DNA of 57,965 bases. It comes from Pseudomonadota bacterium (GTDB lineage Bacteria > Pseudomonadota > Gammaproteobacteria > Acidiferrobacterales > Acidiferrobacteraceae). This document shows positions 17,153-26,109 of the stretch, piece after piece. The stretch spans positions 1 through 57,965 of the forward strand of contig JAJYHM010000035.1 in assembly GCA_021784755.1 (NCBI GenBank), in the 5' to 3' direction. Within the stretch, counting starts at the first letter, position 1; the number at the start of each line of letters is the position of its first letter. The translations under genes were made by a program, and so were the position numbers. The notes under the pieces are model-generated. The model made no database searches. It had not been told where the DNA came from and saw only the letters and a list, made by a program, of their open reading frames with translations.

Positions 17153-18375
17153 GACGGGAAACGGACTACCCTGGGCATGAGGGTCGGGCAGGGCTTGCGG
17201 TGCTTGGGGCCACAGGTTCGATTGGGGTAAGTACCCTGAAGGTTGTCGCCTTGCATCCGGACCGGTTCGAGGTGGTGGCGCTCTCTGCCTATCAGCGTAT
17301 CGACGAGTTGCGCGCGCTGTGCCGGACGTGGAGGCCCGCCATCGCAGTCGCGCATGCCCCGGAGGCAGCGGCGGCACTGGCGCAGTCGCTCGTGTCCGAA
17401 GGCACAGAAGTCTGGTCGGGACCCGAGGCACTTGAGCGCGCCGTGTGCGATCCGCGGGTGACGACGGTGGTCTGCGGTATCGTCGGGGCGGCCGGTCTCA
17501 AATCGGCGTGGGCAGCGGTGGCGGCCGGCAAGCGCGTGCTGTTGGCCAACAAGGAGCCGCTCGTCATGTCGGGTCATCTGCTGTTGGCGCTCGCGCGCAA
17601 GAGTGGTGCGGAGTTGCTGCCGCTCGATAGCGAACACAATGCCGTTTTTCAATGTTTGCCCACGGGCCGGCCGGACTTTGCCCGGTCCGGGGTGCGGCGC
17701 ATCCTGCTCACCTGTTCCGGTGGTCCGTTTCGCAAGACCCCGGCCAGCGAATTCGCGCGCGTGACGCCCGAGCAGGCGTGCGCGCATCCTCGCTGGAGCA
17801 TGGGGCGCAAGATTTCGGTCGATTCAGCTACGCTGATGAACAAGGGGCTTGAGCTGATCGAGGCTTGTCGTCTATTCGAGGCCAGGCCCGAGCAGGTCGA
17901 TATCGTGATTCACCCGCAAAGCGTGATCCATTCGCTCGTCGAATATATCGACGGGTCGGTGTTGGCGCAGCTCGGAAATCCGGATATGCGCACCCCGATC
18001 GCACATGCCCTCGGGTTTCCGGACCGCATCGAGGCGGGCGTGGCGCGTCTCGATCTGGCTGCCATTGGCAGGCTCGATTTCGAAGAGCCCGATGAGGCGC
18101 GTTTCCCGTGTCTTGGGCTTGCGCGCGCCGCGGCGATTGCCGGCGGCAGTGCCCCGACTGTATTGAATGCCGCAAACGAAGTCGCCGTGGAGGCGTTCCT
18201 GGCACGTACGCTTCCGTTTGCCGCCATCCCCACGGTGATAGAGTCGGTGCTTGCCATGCGGCCTGTGGTGGCGGTGGAGAGTCTCGAGGCCATACTGGAG
18301 GAGGATGGACGCGCGCGCGAGGCAGCGCGTGTGGCCGTGATCGCGCAGGGCGCGAAGGGGGTTTGGGCGTGTTGA
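17149..18375 (+). CDS. dxr: 1-deoxy-D-xylulose 5-phosphate reductoisomerase
   Basis: This enzyme performs the first committed step of the MEP isoprenoid pathway, turning DXP to MEP with NADPH. The 408 residues contain the nucleotide-binding [13 protein letters not shown] at the N-terminus, [12 protein letters not shown], and the metal/substrate block [19 protein letters not shown]-like [28 protein letters not shown] and [13 protein letters not shown] are also present. The last codons overlap the rseP start. It supplies precursors for UppS two genes upstream. Confidence 0.97.
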   Translation: MRRETDYPGHEGRAGLAVLGATGSIGVSTLKVVALHPDRFEVVALSAYQRIDELRALCRTWRPAIAVAHAPEAAAALAQSLVSEGTEVWSGPEALERAVCDPRVTTVVCGIVGAAGLKSAWAAVAAGKRVLLANKEPLVMSGHLLLALARKSGAELLPLDSEHNAVFQCLPTGRPDFARSGVRRILLTCSGGPFRKTPASEFARVTPEQACAHPRWSMGRKISVDSATLMNKGLELIEACRLFEARPEQVDIVIHPQSVIHSLVEYIDGSVLAQLGNPDMRTPIAHALGFPDRIEAGVARLDLAAIGRLDFEEPDEARFPCLGLARAAAIAGGSAPTVLNAANEVAVEAFLARTLPFAAIPTVIESVLAMRPVVAVESLEAILEEDGRAREAARVAVIAQGAKGVWAC

Positions 18376-19736
18376 CGGAGATCGGATACAGCGTGCTTGG
18401 TTATGTGCTCGCGATCGGTGTCCTGATCGCGGTACACGAGTTCGGACACTACATCGTGGCCCGCGGGCTTGGCGTGAAGGTCCTGCGGTTTTCGATAGGT
18501 TTTGGAAAGCCGCTCATCCTGCGCCGGGCGGGGCGTGACGCGACTGAATACGTGCTCGCGGCAGTGCCTTTGGGTGGTTACGTGAAGATGCTGGACGAGA
18601 ACGAAGGCGAGGTGCCGGCCGCCGAGCGGCATCGCGCGTTTAACCGCCAGCCCATCTGGAAGCGGATCGCGATCGTGCTCGCGGGTCCAGGTTTCAACTT
18701 TCTGTTCGCGATTCTGGCCTATTGGGTGGTGTTCATGACCGGCATACCCGGTCTGAAGCCCATCATCGGCAAGGTGGCGGCGCATTCGCCCGCGCAAGCG
18801 GCGGGTCTGCGGGCGGGGGATCTCATCACGCGCATCAATGGTCGGCGTGTGCAAAGCCTGGGTCAGGACCGGCTGTATCTTTTCCAGGAGGCCCTGGAGC
18901 ATGCCCCGGTGCGCATGCAGGTGTTGACGAAAGAGGGCGTCAAGCGGACCGTGACGCTCAATCTCGATGGCGTTCACGCACGCGCCCTGAGCAAAGGGCA
19001 TTTGAGCTCCGTGCTCGGGATCTATGGGTGGGAGCCTAAGCTCATACCGCGTATCTCGGAGGTCATGGCGCACGATCCGGCGGGCAAGGCCGGGCTCAAA
19101 GTCGGCGATCTCGTGACGGGCATCAACGGGCAGCCGATGAAGGATTGGGCGCAAGTGGCCCATGTCATCCGCCGCCATCCGGGGGAGGCTCTGCGCTTTT
19201 CCGTCCGCAGGCACGGACAAAAACGGCAATTGATCATCACGCCAAAAGCCGTTAAGGTGGGAACCCGAAATGTCGGCCAGATCGGTGCCGGCATCCGCGT
19301 TCCGACTTTGCCGCCTGGGATGCGCGTCATGGTTCGATTCGGGCCTGTGACGGCGTTGCGGGCGGCTTTGACCGATACGTGGCTCATGAGCCGTTTGACG
19401 GTCGAGATGTTGGGGAAGATGGTGCTGCTCCAGGTCTCGCCAAAGAGCATCAGCGGTCCGATCACGATCGCGCGGTATGCCGGTTATTCGGTGCAGGTGG
19501 GTTTCTCGAGCTTTTTGATGTTTCTCGGGGTGATCAGTGTCAGCCTCGGGGTCCTGAACTTGATGCCCGTGCCTGTCCTCGACGGGGGCCACGTCTTCTT
19601 CTATCTGCTCGAGTGGGTCAAGGGAGGACCGATCTCTGAGCAGGCGATCGGATGGGGACAGCGTGTCGGCGTGACCTTGCTGGTAGGTCTCATGATGCTT
19701 GCCTTCTATAACGACATTACGCGTATTCTCGGATAA
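18369..19736 (+). CDS. rseP: RseP site-2 intramembrane metalloprotease
   Basis: RseP cleaves RseA within the membrane to release sigma-E during envelope stress, and also clears remnant signal peptides. The start is GTG 18369 (or TTG 18372), overlapping dxr. The protein is 455 residues, like E. coli RseP (450). The zinc motif HEFGH is at residues 23-27 in the first helix, and the third ligand lies in [13 protein letters not shown]. Two periplasmic PDZ domains lie between ([15 protein letters not shown] and [15 protein letters not shown]). It sits directly before bamA, the outer-membrane assembly gene whose failure triggers the same stress response. Confidence 0.96.
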   Translation: MLTEIGYSVLGYVLAIGVLIAVHEFGHYIVARGLGVKVLRFSIGFGKPLILRRAGRDATEYVLAAVPLGGYVKMLDENEGEVPAAERHRAFNRQPIWKRIAIVLAGPGFNFLFAILAYWVVFMTGIPGLKPIIGKVAAHSPAQAAGLRAGDLITRINGRRVQSLGQDRLYLFQEALEHAPVRMQVLTKEGVKRTVTLNLDGVHARALSKGHLSSVLGIYGWEPKLIPRISEVMAHDPAGKAGLKVGDLVTGINGQPMKDWAQVAHVIRRHPGEALRFSVRRHGQKRQLIITPKAVKVGTRNVGQIGAGIRVPTLPPGMRVMVRFGPVTALRAALTDTWLMSRLTVEMLGKMVLLQVSPKSISGPITIARYAGYSVQVGFSSFLMFLGVISVSLGVLNLMPVPVLDGGHVFFYLLEWVKGGPISEQAIGWGQRVGVTLLVGLMMLAFYNDITRILG

Positions 19737-19758
19737 GCAACGAGGCGGGCTTCAAGCA

Positions 19759-22050
19759 ATGAAAAAATGGTTGACGGCGCTCTGTTTGGCGAGCGCGCTT
19801 ACGGGAACGGTTCAGGCCGCCTCCTTTGTGATCGCTCATATCAAAGTCACGGGTCTGAAGCGAATCTCGCAGGCGACGGTCATGACCTATCTCCCCGTGC
19901 GGGTGGGCGAGAGGCTGACTTCGATCCGCGCCGAGCGCGCGATTCAGGCGTTGTTCAAGACGGGTTTCTTTCGCGACGTCAAGCTCGAGGAAGCGGGTCA
20001 TACGCTGATCGTGGCCGTGCGCGAGCGGCCGGCTATCGCGAGCATCACTATCAAAGGCACGCATGTCATCAAGCCGAAGAAGCTTCTGAAGTCGCTTGCG
20101 GACATGGGGTTTGCCAAGGGCCGCGTGTTCAATCACGCACTCCTGCATGAGACTAAGCAGGCCTTGCGACGCCAATACTTCAACCGCGGATATTATGCCG
20201 CGCGCGTTGTCACGACCGTGAAGTCCCTACCGCGCGACCGGGTCGCGGTGAGTATCGCCGTGACCGAGGGCAAGATCGCACGCATCAAGCAGATCACCAT
20301 CGTTGGCAATCATCGCTACAAGGAAGGGCGGCTGCTCGGCCGCTTCAAGCTCGGTCCCCCGGGTCTCTTCAGTTTCTTTACCGGTAACGATCGCTACTCA
20401 CGTCAGAAGCTCGAGGCGGATCTCGAGAACCTGCAGAACTTCTATCTGAATCGCGGCTATCTGCAATTTCGCCTAGTATCGACGGTCGTGGCCATCACCC
20501 CGAGCAAGGATTGGATCTATGTCACGGAGAACGTGCACGAAGGGCACGTCTACCGGATCTCGAATTACCGGTTCGCCGGTCGACAGATTCTCGCGCCCGC
20601 GACCCTTGCGTCCTTGATGCGCATAAAGCCTGGGCAGGTATTCTCGCGCGAGCGCATCACAAAGGGTACGCGTCGGATCATCCGCAAGCTCGGCAATCGT
20701 GGTTACGCCTTTGCCAATGTCCGGGTGGTACCGGCTGTGAATCGCAAGGACCACACCATCGCGCTCACGCTGTATGTCGAGCCAGGCCAGCGCGTCTATG
20801 TGCGGCGGATACGATTCTTCGGCAATACCGTGACGCAGGATGCGGTGCTGCGCCGCACCATGCGCCAGTACGAGGGCGCGTGGTTTTCCGCCAAGCGCAT
20901 CAAGCAGTCTGTGACATTGCTTCGACGGCTCGGCTTCTTCACGACCGTGCGCGTGACCACGCCGCCCGTGCCTGGGCATCCGAACGAGGTGGACGTGGAG
21001 GTGCACGTCAAGGAGCGCCCGACTGGCAGCATCGTTGCGGGTCTCGGCTACTCGGACCTCTATGGCATCTTCATCAACGGGTCGGTGACCTACCAGGACG
21101 TGCTCGGGACCGGGAAAGAGGTGTCGGTGACCGCCGATACCTCGGTGGCCTACAAGGACATCAATCTCACCTATGTGAACCCGTACTACACGAGCTCGGG
21201 GATCAGTCGCGGTTTCAATGTCTACGACAGCTCCTTCAACGCGGCCGCCGCCTACACCGCCGCCTATAATGAGAGCACGGTCGGGGCCGGGGTGTTCTAC
21301 GGCATTCCGATCGGGGTCAATCGGACTATCAATATCGGTCTGGCCGCCGAGCGCGTGGGGATTACGGTCAACTCGACGAGCGCCCAGGTCGCGCAGAACT
21401 TCGTGGCCCGCCACGGATCGACGAACGACATCATCAAGGCCACCTTCGGTTGGTCGCGCAATACCTTGAACAACGCGATTTTCCCCACGAGCGGGACCTA
21501 CCAGCAATTGAGCGGGGAGGTGGGTTTGCCTGGCGGTAGCCTCGAGTACTACCGGGCCTCCTATCTGGCCAGCGTGTTCTTCCCCTTCGGGCGCCAGTAC
21601 AGCCTGAAACTGAGCAACGAGTGGAGCTACGGTAACGGTTACGGAAACACGCATAGCCTCCCGTTTTTCAAGAACTTTTATGCTGGCGGCGCAAACTCCG
21701 TGCGGGGCTTCCAGAACGAGTCGCTGGGCCCGCGCGATAGTCTGCCGCCTTATGACCCGATCGGCGGCAACAAGCGCATACTGGCGAGCGCGGAGTTCTT
21801 CTTCCCGGTGCCTGGCACCTCGGTGAATAACCGCTCCATGCGGCTGTCGACCTTTATCGACGCGGGTCAGGTGTACGGGCCCGGCCAGCGCATCGCGTTC
21901 AATCAGATTCGCACGTCGTTTGGCGTCGCATTCGACTGGTTCTCGCCGATCGCGCCTTTGAGCATCAGCATCGCCCGGCCGCTGAATGCCCAGCCGGGGG
22001 ATCAGACGCGCGCCGTCCAGTTCACGTTGGGCACGCTCTTTATGTACTAG
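19759..22050 (+). CDS. bamA: Outer membrane assembly factor BamA (Omp85)
   Basis: This 763-residue essential insertase folds beta-barrel proteins into the outer membrane. The ATG at 19759 starts a signal peptide (MKKWLTALCLASALTGTVQA). Five POTRA domains (~21-425) are followed by a 16-strand barrel. The lid/loop-6 motif VRGFQ is visible in NSVRGFQNESLGPRD, and the chain ends in FTLGTLFMY, with Tyr instead of the usual Phe/Trp. An in-frame ATG at 19699 lies inside rseP and would spoil the signal peptide. The usual next gene, skp/ompH, is missing; lpxD follows 70 bases later. Confidence 0.96.
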   Translation: MKKWLTALCLASALTGTVQAASFVIAHIKVTGLKRISQATVMTYLPVRVGERLTSIRAERAIQALFKTGFFRDVKLEEAGHTLIVAVRERPAIASITIKGTHVIKPKKLLKSLADMGFAKGRVFNHALLHETKQALRRQYFNRGYYAARVVTTVKSLPRDRVAVSIAVTEGKIARIKQITIVGNHRYKEGRLLGRFKLGPPGLFSFFTGNDRYSRQKLEADLENLQNFYLNRGYLQFRLVSTVVAITPSKDWIYVTENVHEGHVYRISNYRFAGRQILAPATLASLMRIKPGQVFSRERITKGTRRIIRKLGNRGYAFANVRVVPAVNRKDHTIALTLYVEPGQRVYVRRIRFFGNTVTQDAVLRRTMRQYEGAWFSAKRIKQSVTLLRRLGFFTTVRVTTPPVPGHPNEVDVEVHVKERPTGSIVAGLGYSDLYGIFINGSVTYQDVLGTGKEVSVTADTSVAYKDINLTYVNPYYTSSGISRGFNVYDSSFNAAAAYTAAYNESTVGAGVFYGIPIGVNRTINIGLAAERVGITVNSTSAQVAQNFVARHGSTNDIIKATFGWSRNTLNNAIFPTSGTYQQLSGEVGLPGGSLEYYRASYLASVFFPFGRQYSLKLSNEWSYGNGYGNTHSLPFFKNFYAGGANSVRGFQNESLGPRDSLPPYDPIGGNKRILASAEFFFPVPGTSVNNRSMRLSTFIDAGQVYGPGQRIAFNQIRTSFGVAFDWFSPIAPLSISIARPLNAQPGDQTRAVQFTLGTLFMY

Positions 22051-22120
22051 CGGGAATCGGCGCCAGTGGCTAGGCTTCGAGACGAGAAGACGGGCGGAGG
22101 CGGGCGCGACCCGAACGGAC

Positions 22121-23161
22121 ATGGCGTATACATTGCGAGAATTGGCGGACGCGGCTTCGGCCACGTTGCGCGGGCAGGGGGAGATTGAGATCGATGCCGT
22201 GGCACCGCTTAATCGCGCGGGGCCTCGGCAGGTGGCGTATTGCGCGTCGCCACGCTATCGGACGCTGATTGCGACCAGTCGGGCAGGCGCGCTCATACTG
22301 CACCGGGACGATGGCGACGTGTTCCCGGGGAATGTCCTATTGTGCGATGATCCGCGGATGGCCTTCGCGCGTATCGCGCGGCTTCTCCACCCCCCAGGTA
22401 CTGTCCCGCCGGGCCGCCACCCGAGCGCCGTCATCCATGAAAGCGCCATAGTGGCCGAGAGCGCAAGCGTTGGGCCGCAGGCGGTGATCGAGGCGGACGC
22501 ACAGATAGGGGAACATGTCGTCATCGGCGCCGGGGCCGTGATAGGCGAGCGCTGCACAGTCGCTGCGTTTACGCGTATCGAGGCGCGCGCCGTGATCATG
22601 CATGATTGCGTGATAGGCGAGCGCTGCGTGATATCCCCGGGTGCGGTGATCGGCGGCGAGGGCTTCGGTTATGTGCGGGAAGCCGATGGGCGATGGGCCA
22701 AGGTGCCGCAGCTTGGCCGGGTGGTGATCGGCAACGAAGTGGATATCGGAGCCAATACCACTATCGACCGCGGTGCGCTTGGGGATACCGTCATCGCCGA
22801 CGGCGTGAAGCTCGATAACCTGATCCAGATCGCCCACAACGTGAAGGTCGGCGAGGATACTGCCATGGCCGGGTGCGTCGGCGTGGCGGGAAGCGCGGTC
22901 ATCGGAAAGCGCTGCCTGATCGCGGGGGGATCTGGGATCATGGGCCATATTACAGTAGGCGATGACGTCGAGGTGACGGCGATGTCGTTTCTGAAGGGGT
23001 CGGTGGCGGGCCCCGGTCGTTACTCGTCGAGCCTGCCGGCCGCCGATGCCGACGTCTGGGCACGCAATGTCGGGCGCTTTCGGCACCTGGATGAATTAGC
23101 GCGGCGCTTGCGTCGCGTCGAGCAAACAATAAAACAGATCTTGTCAGGGGGAACCCATTGA
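22121..23161 (+). CDS. lpxD: UDP-3-O-acylglucosamine N-acyltransferase LpxD
   Basis: This 346-residue trimeric left-handed beta-helix enzyme adds the second hydroxyacyl chain in lipid A synthesis. The start ATG 22121 gives MAYTLRELADAASATLRGQG, the normal N-terminal domain. Hexapeptide repeats (IGEHVVIGAGAVIGERC and so on) fill the middle. The catalytic His lies in NLIQIAHNVKVGEDTAM. An adjacent C-terminal helix (LDELARRLRRVEQTI) is the ACP-binding helix. The stop overlaps the fabZ TTG start by 4 bases. Confidence 0.96.
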   Translation: MAYTLRELADAASATLRGQGEIEIDAVAPLNRAGPRQVAYCASPRYRTLIATSRAGALILHRDDGDVFPGNVLLCDDPRMAFARIARLLHPPGTVPPGRHPSAVIHESAIVAESASVGPQAVIEADAQIGEHVVIGAGAVIGERCTVAAFTRIEARAVIMHDCVIGERCVISPGAVIGGEGFGYVREADGRWAKVPQLGRVVIGNEVDIGANTTIDRGALGDTVIADGVKLDNLIQIAHNVKVGEDTAMAGCVGVAGSAVIGKRCLIAGGSGIMGHITVGDDVEVTAMSFLKGSVAGPGRYSSSLPAADADVWARNVGRFRHLDELARRLRRVEQTIKQILSGGTH

Positions 23162-23604
23162 ATACGCTGGACATTCAACAGGTGTTGAGGCACCTCCCAC
23201 ACCGCTACCCCTTTCTCTTGATTGATCGGGTGCTGGACTATGTTCCCAATGAATCGCTCGTGGCGATCAAAAACGTCACCATCAACGAGCCGTTTTTCCA
23301 GGGACACTTTCCCGAGTATCCGGTGATGCCGGGCGTATTGGTCATCGAGGCCATGGCTCAGGCCTGTGCCATCCTGTCGTTCAAGACGCTCGGGAAGCTG
23401 CCTGCCGACGGCGGTATCTATCTATTCGTCGGTATCGATAAAGCCCGCTTCAAGCGCCAGGTGAGCCCCGGGGACCAGCTGCGGTTGAGCGTCAAACTGA
23501 CCCGCAAGATGCAGAGTATCTGGCGTTTTGAGGCGACGGCGACGGTCGATGAGGCGGTGTGTTCGACTGCGGAACTCATGTGCACCTACAAGGAGCTCGC
23601 ATGA
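23158..23604 (+). CDS. fabZ: 3-hydroxyacyl-ACP dehydratase FabZ
   Basis: This hot-dog fold enzyme dehydrates 3-hydroxyacyl-ACP in fatty acid elongation and competes with LpxA for 3-hydroxyacyl-ACP. Catalytic H50 (GHFPEYPVMPG) and E64 (VIEAMAQ) are in place, and HRYPFLLIDRV is the conserved N-terminal block. The 148 residues are normal. The start is a TTG at 23158 inside the lpxD stop; no better in-frame ATG exists before the HRYPF block. Its TGA overlaps the lpxA ATG. Confidence 0.96.
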   Translation: MNTLDIQQVLRHLPHRYPFLLIDRVLDYVPNESLVAIKNVTINEPFFQGHFPEYPVMPGVLVIEAMAQACAILSFKTLGKLPADGGIYLFVGIDKARFKRQVSPGDQLRLSVKLTRKMQSIWRFEATATVDEAVCSTAELMCTYKELA

Positions 23605-24371
23605 TTCATCCTCACGCTCTCGTCGATCCGCGAGCGGAGATCGGCGCGGATGTGGAGATCGGGCCGTTTACGATCATTGGGCCGGAGGTCGTGATCGGGG
23701 CGGGGACATCGATAGGATCGCACGCCGTCATCAAAGGCCCTACGCGCATCGGCCGCGACAACAAGATCTTCCAGTTCAGCTCGATCGGTGAGGTGCCCCA
23801 GGATTTGAAGTACCACGGCGAGCGTACGACGCTCGAGATTGGCGATCGCAACGTCTTTCGCGAATTTTGCACCATCAACCGCGGCACGGGCGGAGGCGGC
23901 GGTATTACGGAAATCGGCCACGACAACCTGTTCATGGCCTATGTCCATATCGCCCATGATTGCCGCATCGGCAACCACACGGTATTTGCCAACTGCGCAA
24001 GCCTCGCCGGGCACGTGCTGGTCGGGGATTACGCGGTGCTGGGGGGCTTTACCGGGATCCACCAGTTTTGCCGGGTCGGGGAACATTGCATGACGGGGGC
24101 GGCGACGGTGGCGGTCCAGGATATTCCGCCCTACGTGCTCGCCGCCGGCAATTCGGCGCGGCCCTACGGCATCAACGTCACGGGCCTGAAGAGGCGGGGT
24201 TTCACGGCGGAGGGCATCAATATACTGAAGAGGGCCTACAAGACCATCTATAAATCGGGCCTGCGGCTCGACGAGGCGATCGGCAAGATCGATGATATGG
24301 TGCCCGAATACGGGGAACTCGACGTCTTGGCGCGCTTTCTCAAGGTCGAGGGCCGGGGCATCATCCGGTAA
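23601..24371 (+). CDS. lpxA: UDP-N-acetylglucosamine acyltransferase LpxA
   Basis: This enzyme performs the first step of lipid A synthesis. The 256-residue protein has the left-handed beta-helix from residue 1 (MIHPHALVDPRAEIG, then VEIGPFTIIG) and a helical C-terminal domain (KRRGFTAEGINILKRAYKTI). The catalytic His is H119 by alignment (AYVHIAHDCRIG). The start ATG at 23601 overlaps the fabZ TGA (ATGA), and the stop overlaps the lpxB start (TAATG). Tight packing with fabZ and lpxB points to coupled translation. Confidence 0.97.
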   Translation: MIHPHALVDPRAEIGADVEIGPFTIIGPEVVIGAGTSIGSHAVIKGPTRIGRDNKIFQFSSIGEVPQDLKYHGERTTLEIGDRNVFREFCTINRGTGGGGGITEIGHDNLFMAYVHIAHDCRIGNHTVFANCASLAGHVLVGDYAVLGGFTGIHQFCRVGEHCMTGAATVAVQDIPPYVLAAGNSARPYGINVTGLKRRGFTAEGINILKRAYKTIYKSGLRLDEAIGKIDDMVPEYGELDVLARFLKVEGRGIIR

Positions 24372-25540
24372 TGGCCTTGCGCGTGGGCATCGTGGCCGGC
24401 GAGGCGTCGGGCGACGCCCTTGGTGCGGGCCTCATGAAGGCCATGCAGGCGGTGACCCCCTGCTGCTTCGAAGGGGTGTGTGGGCCTTTGATGATCGCCG
24501 AAGGGGGCTCGAGCCGGGTTCCTATGGAGGCCTTGTCGGTCATGGGTATAGCGGAGGTGGCCGGGCGCCTGCCGGAGCTCCTGCGCATGCGCCGCGACCT
24601 CATCGCTTATTTCCGCAAGGTTCGCCCGGATGTCGTGATCGGCATCGATTCGCCGGATTTCACGCTCGCGCTCGAGCGTGCGCTGAAGGCTGAAGGTATC
24701 CCGACCGTGCACTATGTGAGCCCTACGGTATGGGCATGGCGACGCTATCGCGTGCGGACCGTGGCCGCGAGCGCCGACCGCCTGCTCACCCTGTTTCCCT
24801 TCGAGCCGCGTTACTACGAGGGACGCATGGACGCGGTCTGCGTCGGCCACCCCTTGGCGGACGCCATACCCTCGGGGGCTTCGGCAGCCCAGGCGCGCGC
24901 CGAACTGCGCCTCGAGGCCCAAGGGCCTGTGGTGGCTCTGCTGCCGGGGAGTCGTGTATCCGAGCTGCGCGCGCATGCGGAGCTCTTCGTGAAGACTGCG
25001 CAAAGACTTGCGGTACGCTATCCCGGCTGCCGATTCGTGGCGCCCTTTGTGAATCGCGAGACGCGCGCGATCTTCGACCAAGTGCTCACAGAACAGAAGG
25101 CCTTTGAACTGCCGATCACACGCCTCCATGGTCACGCGCGGATTGCGATGGCGGCGGCCGACCTGGTGCTTTTGGCCTCGGGGACCGCGGCCCTGGAGAC
25201 GGCGCTCGTCGGGCGTCCCATGGTGGTGGTCTACAGGCTCTCGTCGTTCACCTACCGTCTGGTCCGCAGCCTCTCGAAGCTCCCCTACGTCTCTTTGCCC
25301 AACCTCCTGCTCGAACGCGATGTAGTCCCCGAGCTCCTGCAGTCCGAGGCCAACCCGGATCGGCTGGTACGCGCCGCTGAGGCGTTTCTGGAAGACCCCG
25401 AGCGGTGCCGGCAGACCATGGCAGCCCTCGCCGAAGTGCGCGAGCGCCTAGGCCAGGGCGCCAATGCCCGGGCGGCGGATGCGGTGCTGAATCTCGTGGG
25501 CGCGCGCGGGCAGGCGCGTGAGGCCTCATGCGCGTCGTAG
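24371..25540 (+). CDS. lpxB: Lipid-A-disaccharide synthase LpxB
   Basis: This GT19 glycosyltransferase joins lipid X and UDP-diacylglucosamine. The 389 residues begin with the family's [49 protein letters not shown] and [20 protein letters not shown] follow, all conserved in the GT-B fold. It is peripheral at the inner membrane. The last 13 bases overlap rnhB. Together with lpxD, fabZ and lpxA it makes a complete lipid A acylation/disaccharide unit. Confidence 0.96.
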   Translation: MALRVGIVAGEASGDALGAGLMKAMQAVTPCCFEGVCGPLMIAEGGSSRVPMEALSVMGIAEVAGRLPELLRMRRDLIAYFRKVRPDVVIGIDSPDFTLALERALKAEGIPTVHYVSPTVWAWRRYRVRTVAASADRLLTLFPFEPRYYEGRMDAVCVGHPLADAIPSGASAAQARAELRLEAQGPVVALLPGSRVSELRAHAELFVKTAQRLAVRYPGCRFVAPFVNRETRAIFDQVLTEQKAFELPITRLHGHARIAMAAADLVLLASGTAALETALVGRPMVVVYRLSSFTYRLVRSLSKLPYVSLPNLLLERDVVPELLQSEANPDRLVRAAEAFLEDPERCRQTMAALAEVRERLGQGANARAADAVLNLVGARGQAREASCAS

Positions 25541-26109
25541 TCGGCATCGATGAGGTAGGCGTGGGGCCGCTCGCGGGCCCAGTGGTGGCCGCCGCTGTGG
25601 TGCTGGCTCCACGTCACGGGCTTATAGGTCTCGCCGATTCGAAGCGTTTGACGAAGCGGTGCCGGACTCTTTTGGCCGAAGAGATCAAGGGGCGCGCGCA
25701 GGCGTGGGCGCTGGGGCGCGCGGAGGTCGAGGAGGTGGATCGCCTGAACGTCTTGCACGCCGCGTGGCTTGCCATGCGCCGCGCCGTGGAAAATCTCGCC
25801 TTGGCGCCGGAGTTCGCGTTGGTCGATGGCGTGCACCTGCCGGCTTTGCCCTGCCCAGGCCGCGCCATCGTGCGCGGCGACGCGCGGGTGCCGGTCATAT
25901 CGGCGGCCTCGATCGTGGCCAAGGTCGCGCGCGACGCTGAGATGTGCGCGTGGGATACCGTCTACCCGCAGTACGGCTTTGCGAGCCACAAAGGCTACGG
26001 CACGGCACGCCATCTCGAGGCGTTGAGCTGTTTCGGCGCATGTCCCTTGCACCGTCAGAGTTTCGCCCCGGTCCGCGCGGCCTGTGCCCTGCGGGAGGGG
26101 GCGTCATGA
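25528..26109 (+). CDS. rnhB: Ribonuclease HII with unusual GVG motif
   Basis: This 193-residue endonuclease cuts RNA in RNA/DNA hybrids and starts ribonucleotide excision repair. The four metal-binding acidic residues are present (D8, E9, D100, D118), as are [24 protein letters not shown] and [18 protein letters not shown]. The GRG motif that contacts the 2'-OH at the RNA-DNA junction reads GVG here (residues 11-13; codons GGC GTG GGG), so the usual Arg is Val. The start overlaps lpxB by 13 bases, and the stop overlaps the dnaE ATG. Confidence 0.93.
   Translation: MRVVVGIDEVGVGPLAGPVVAAAVVLAPRHGLIGLADSKRLTKRCRTLLAEEIKGRAQAWALGRAEVEEVDRLNVLHAAWLAMRRAVENLALAPEFALVDGVHLPALPCPGRAIVRGDARVPVISAASIVAKVARDAEMCAWDTVYPQYGFASHKGYGTARHLEALSCFGACPLHRQSFAPVRAACALREGAS

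Noticed and set aside
17910-19592. 560-codon minus-strand frame across dxr/rseP
   Set aside because: Shadow of two well-recognised genes; His/Arg-rich composition is typical of antisense frames in GC-rich DNA.
20473-22164. 563-codon minus-strand frame across bamA
   Set aside because: It is a shadow of bamA in GC-rich sequence; the plus strand encodes a full BamA with signal peptide and POTRA domains.
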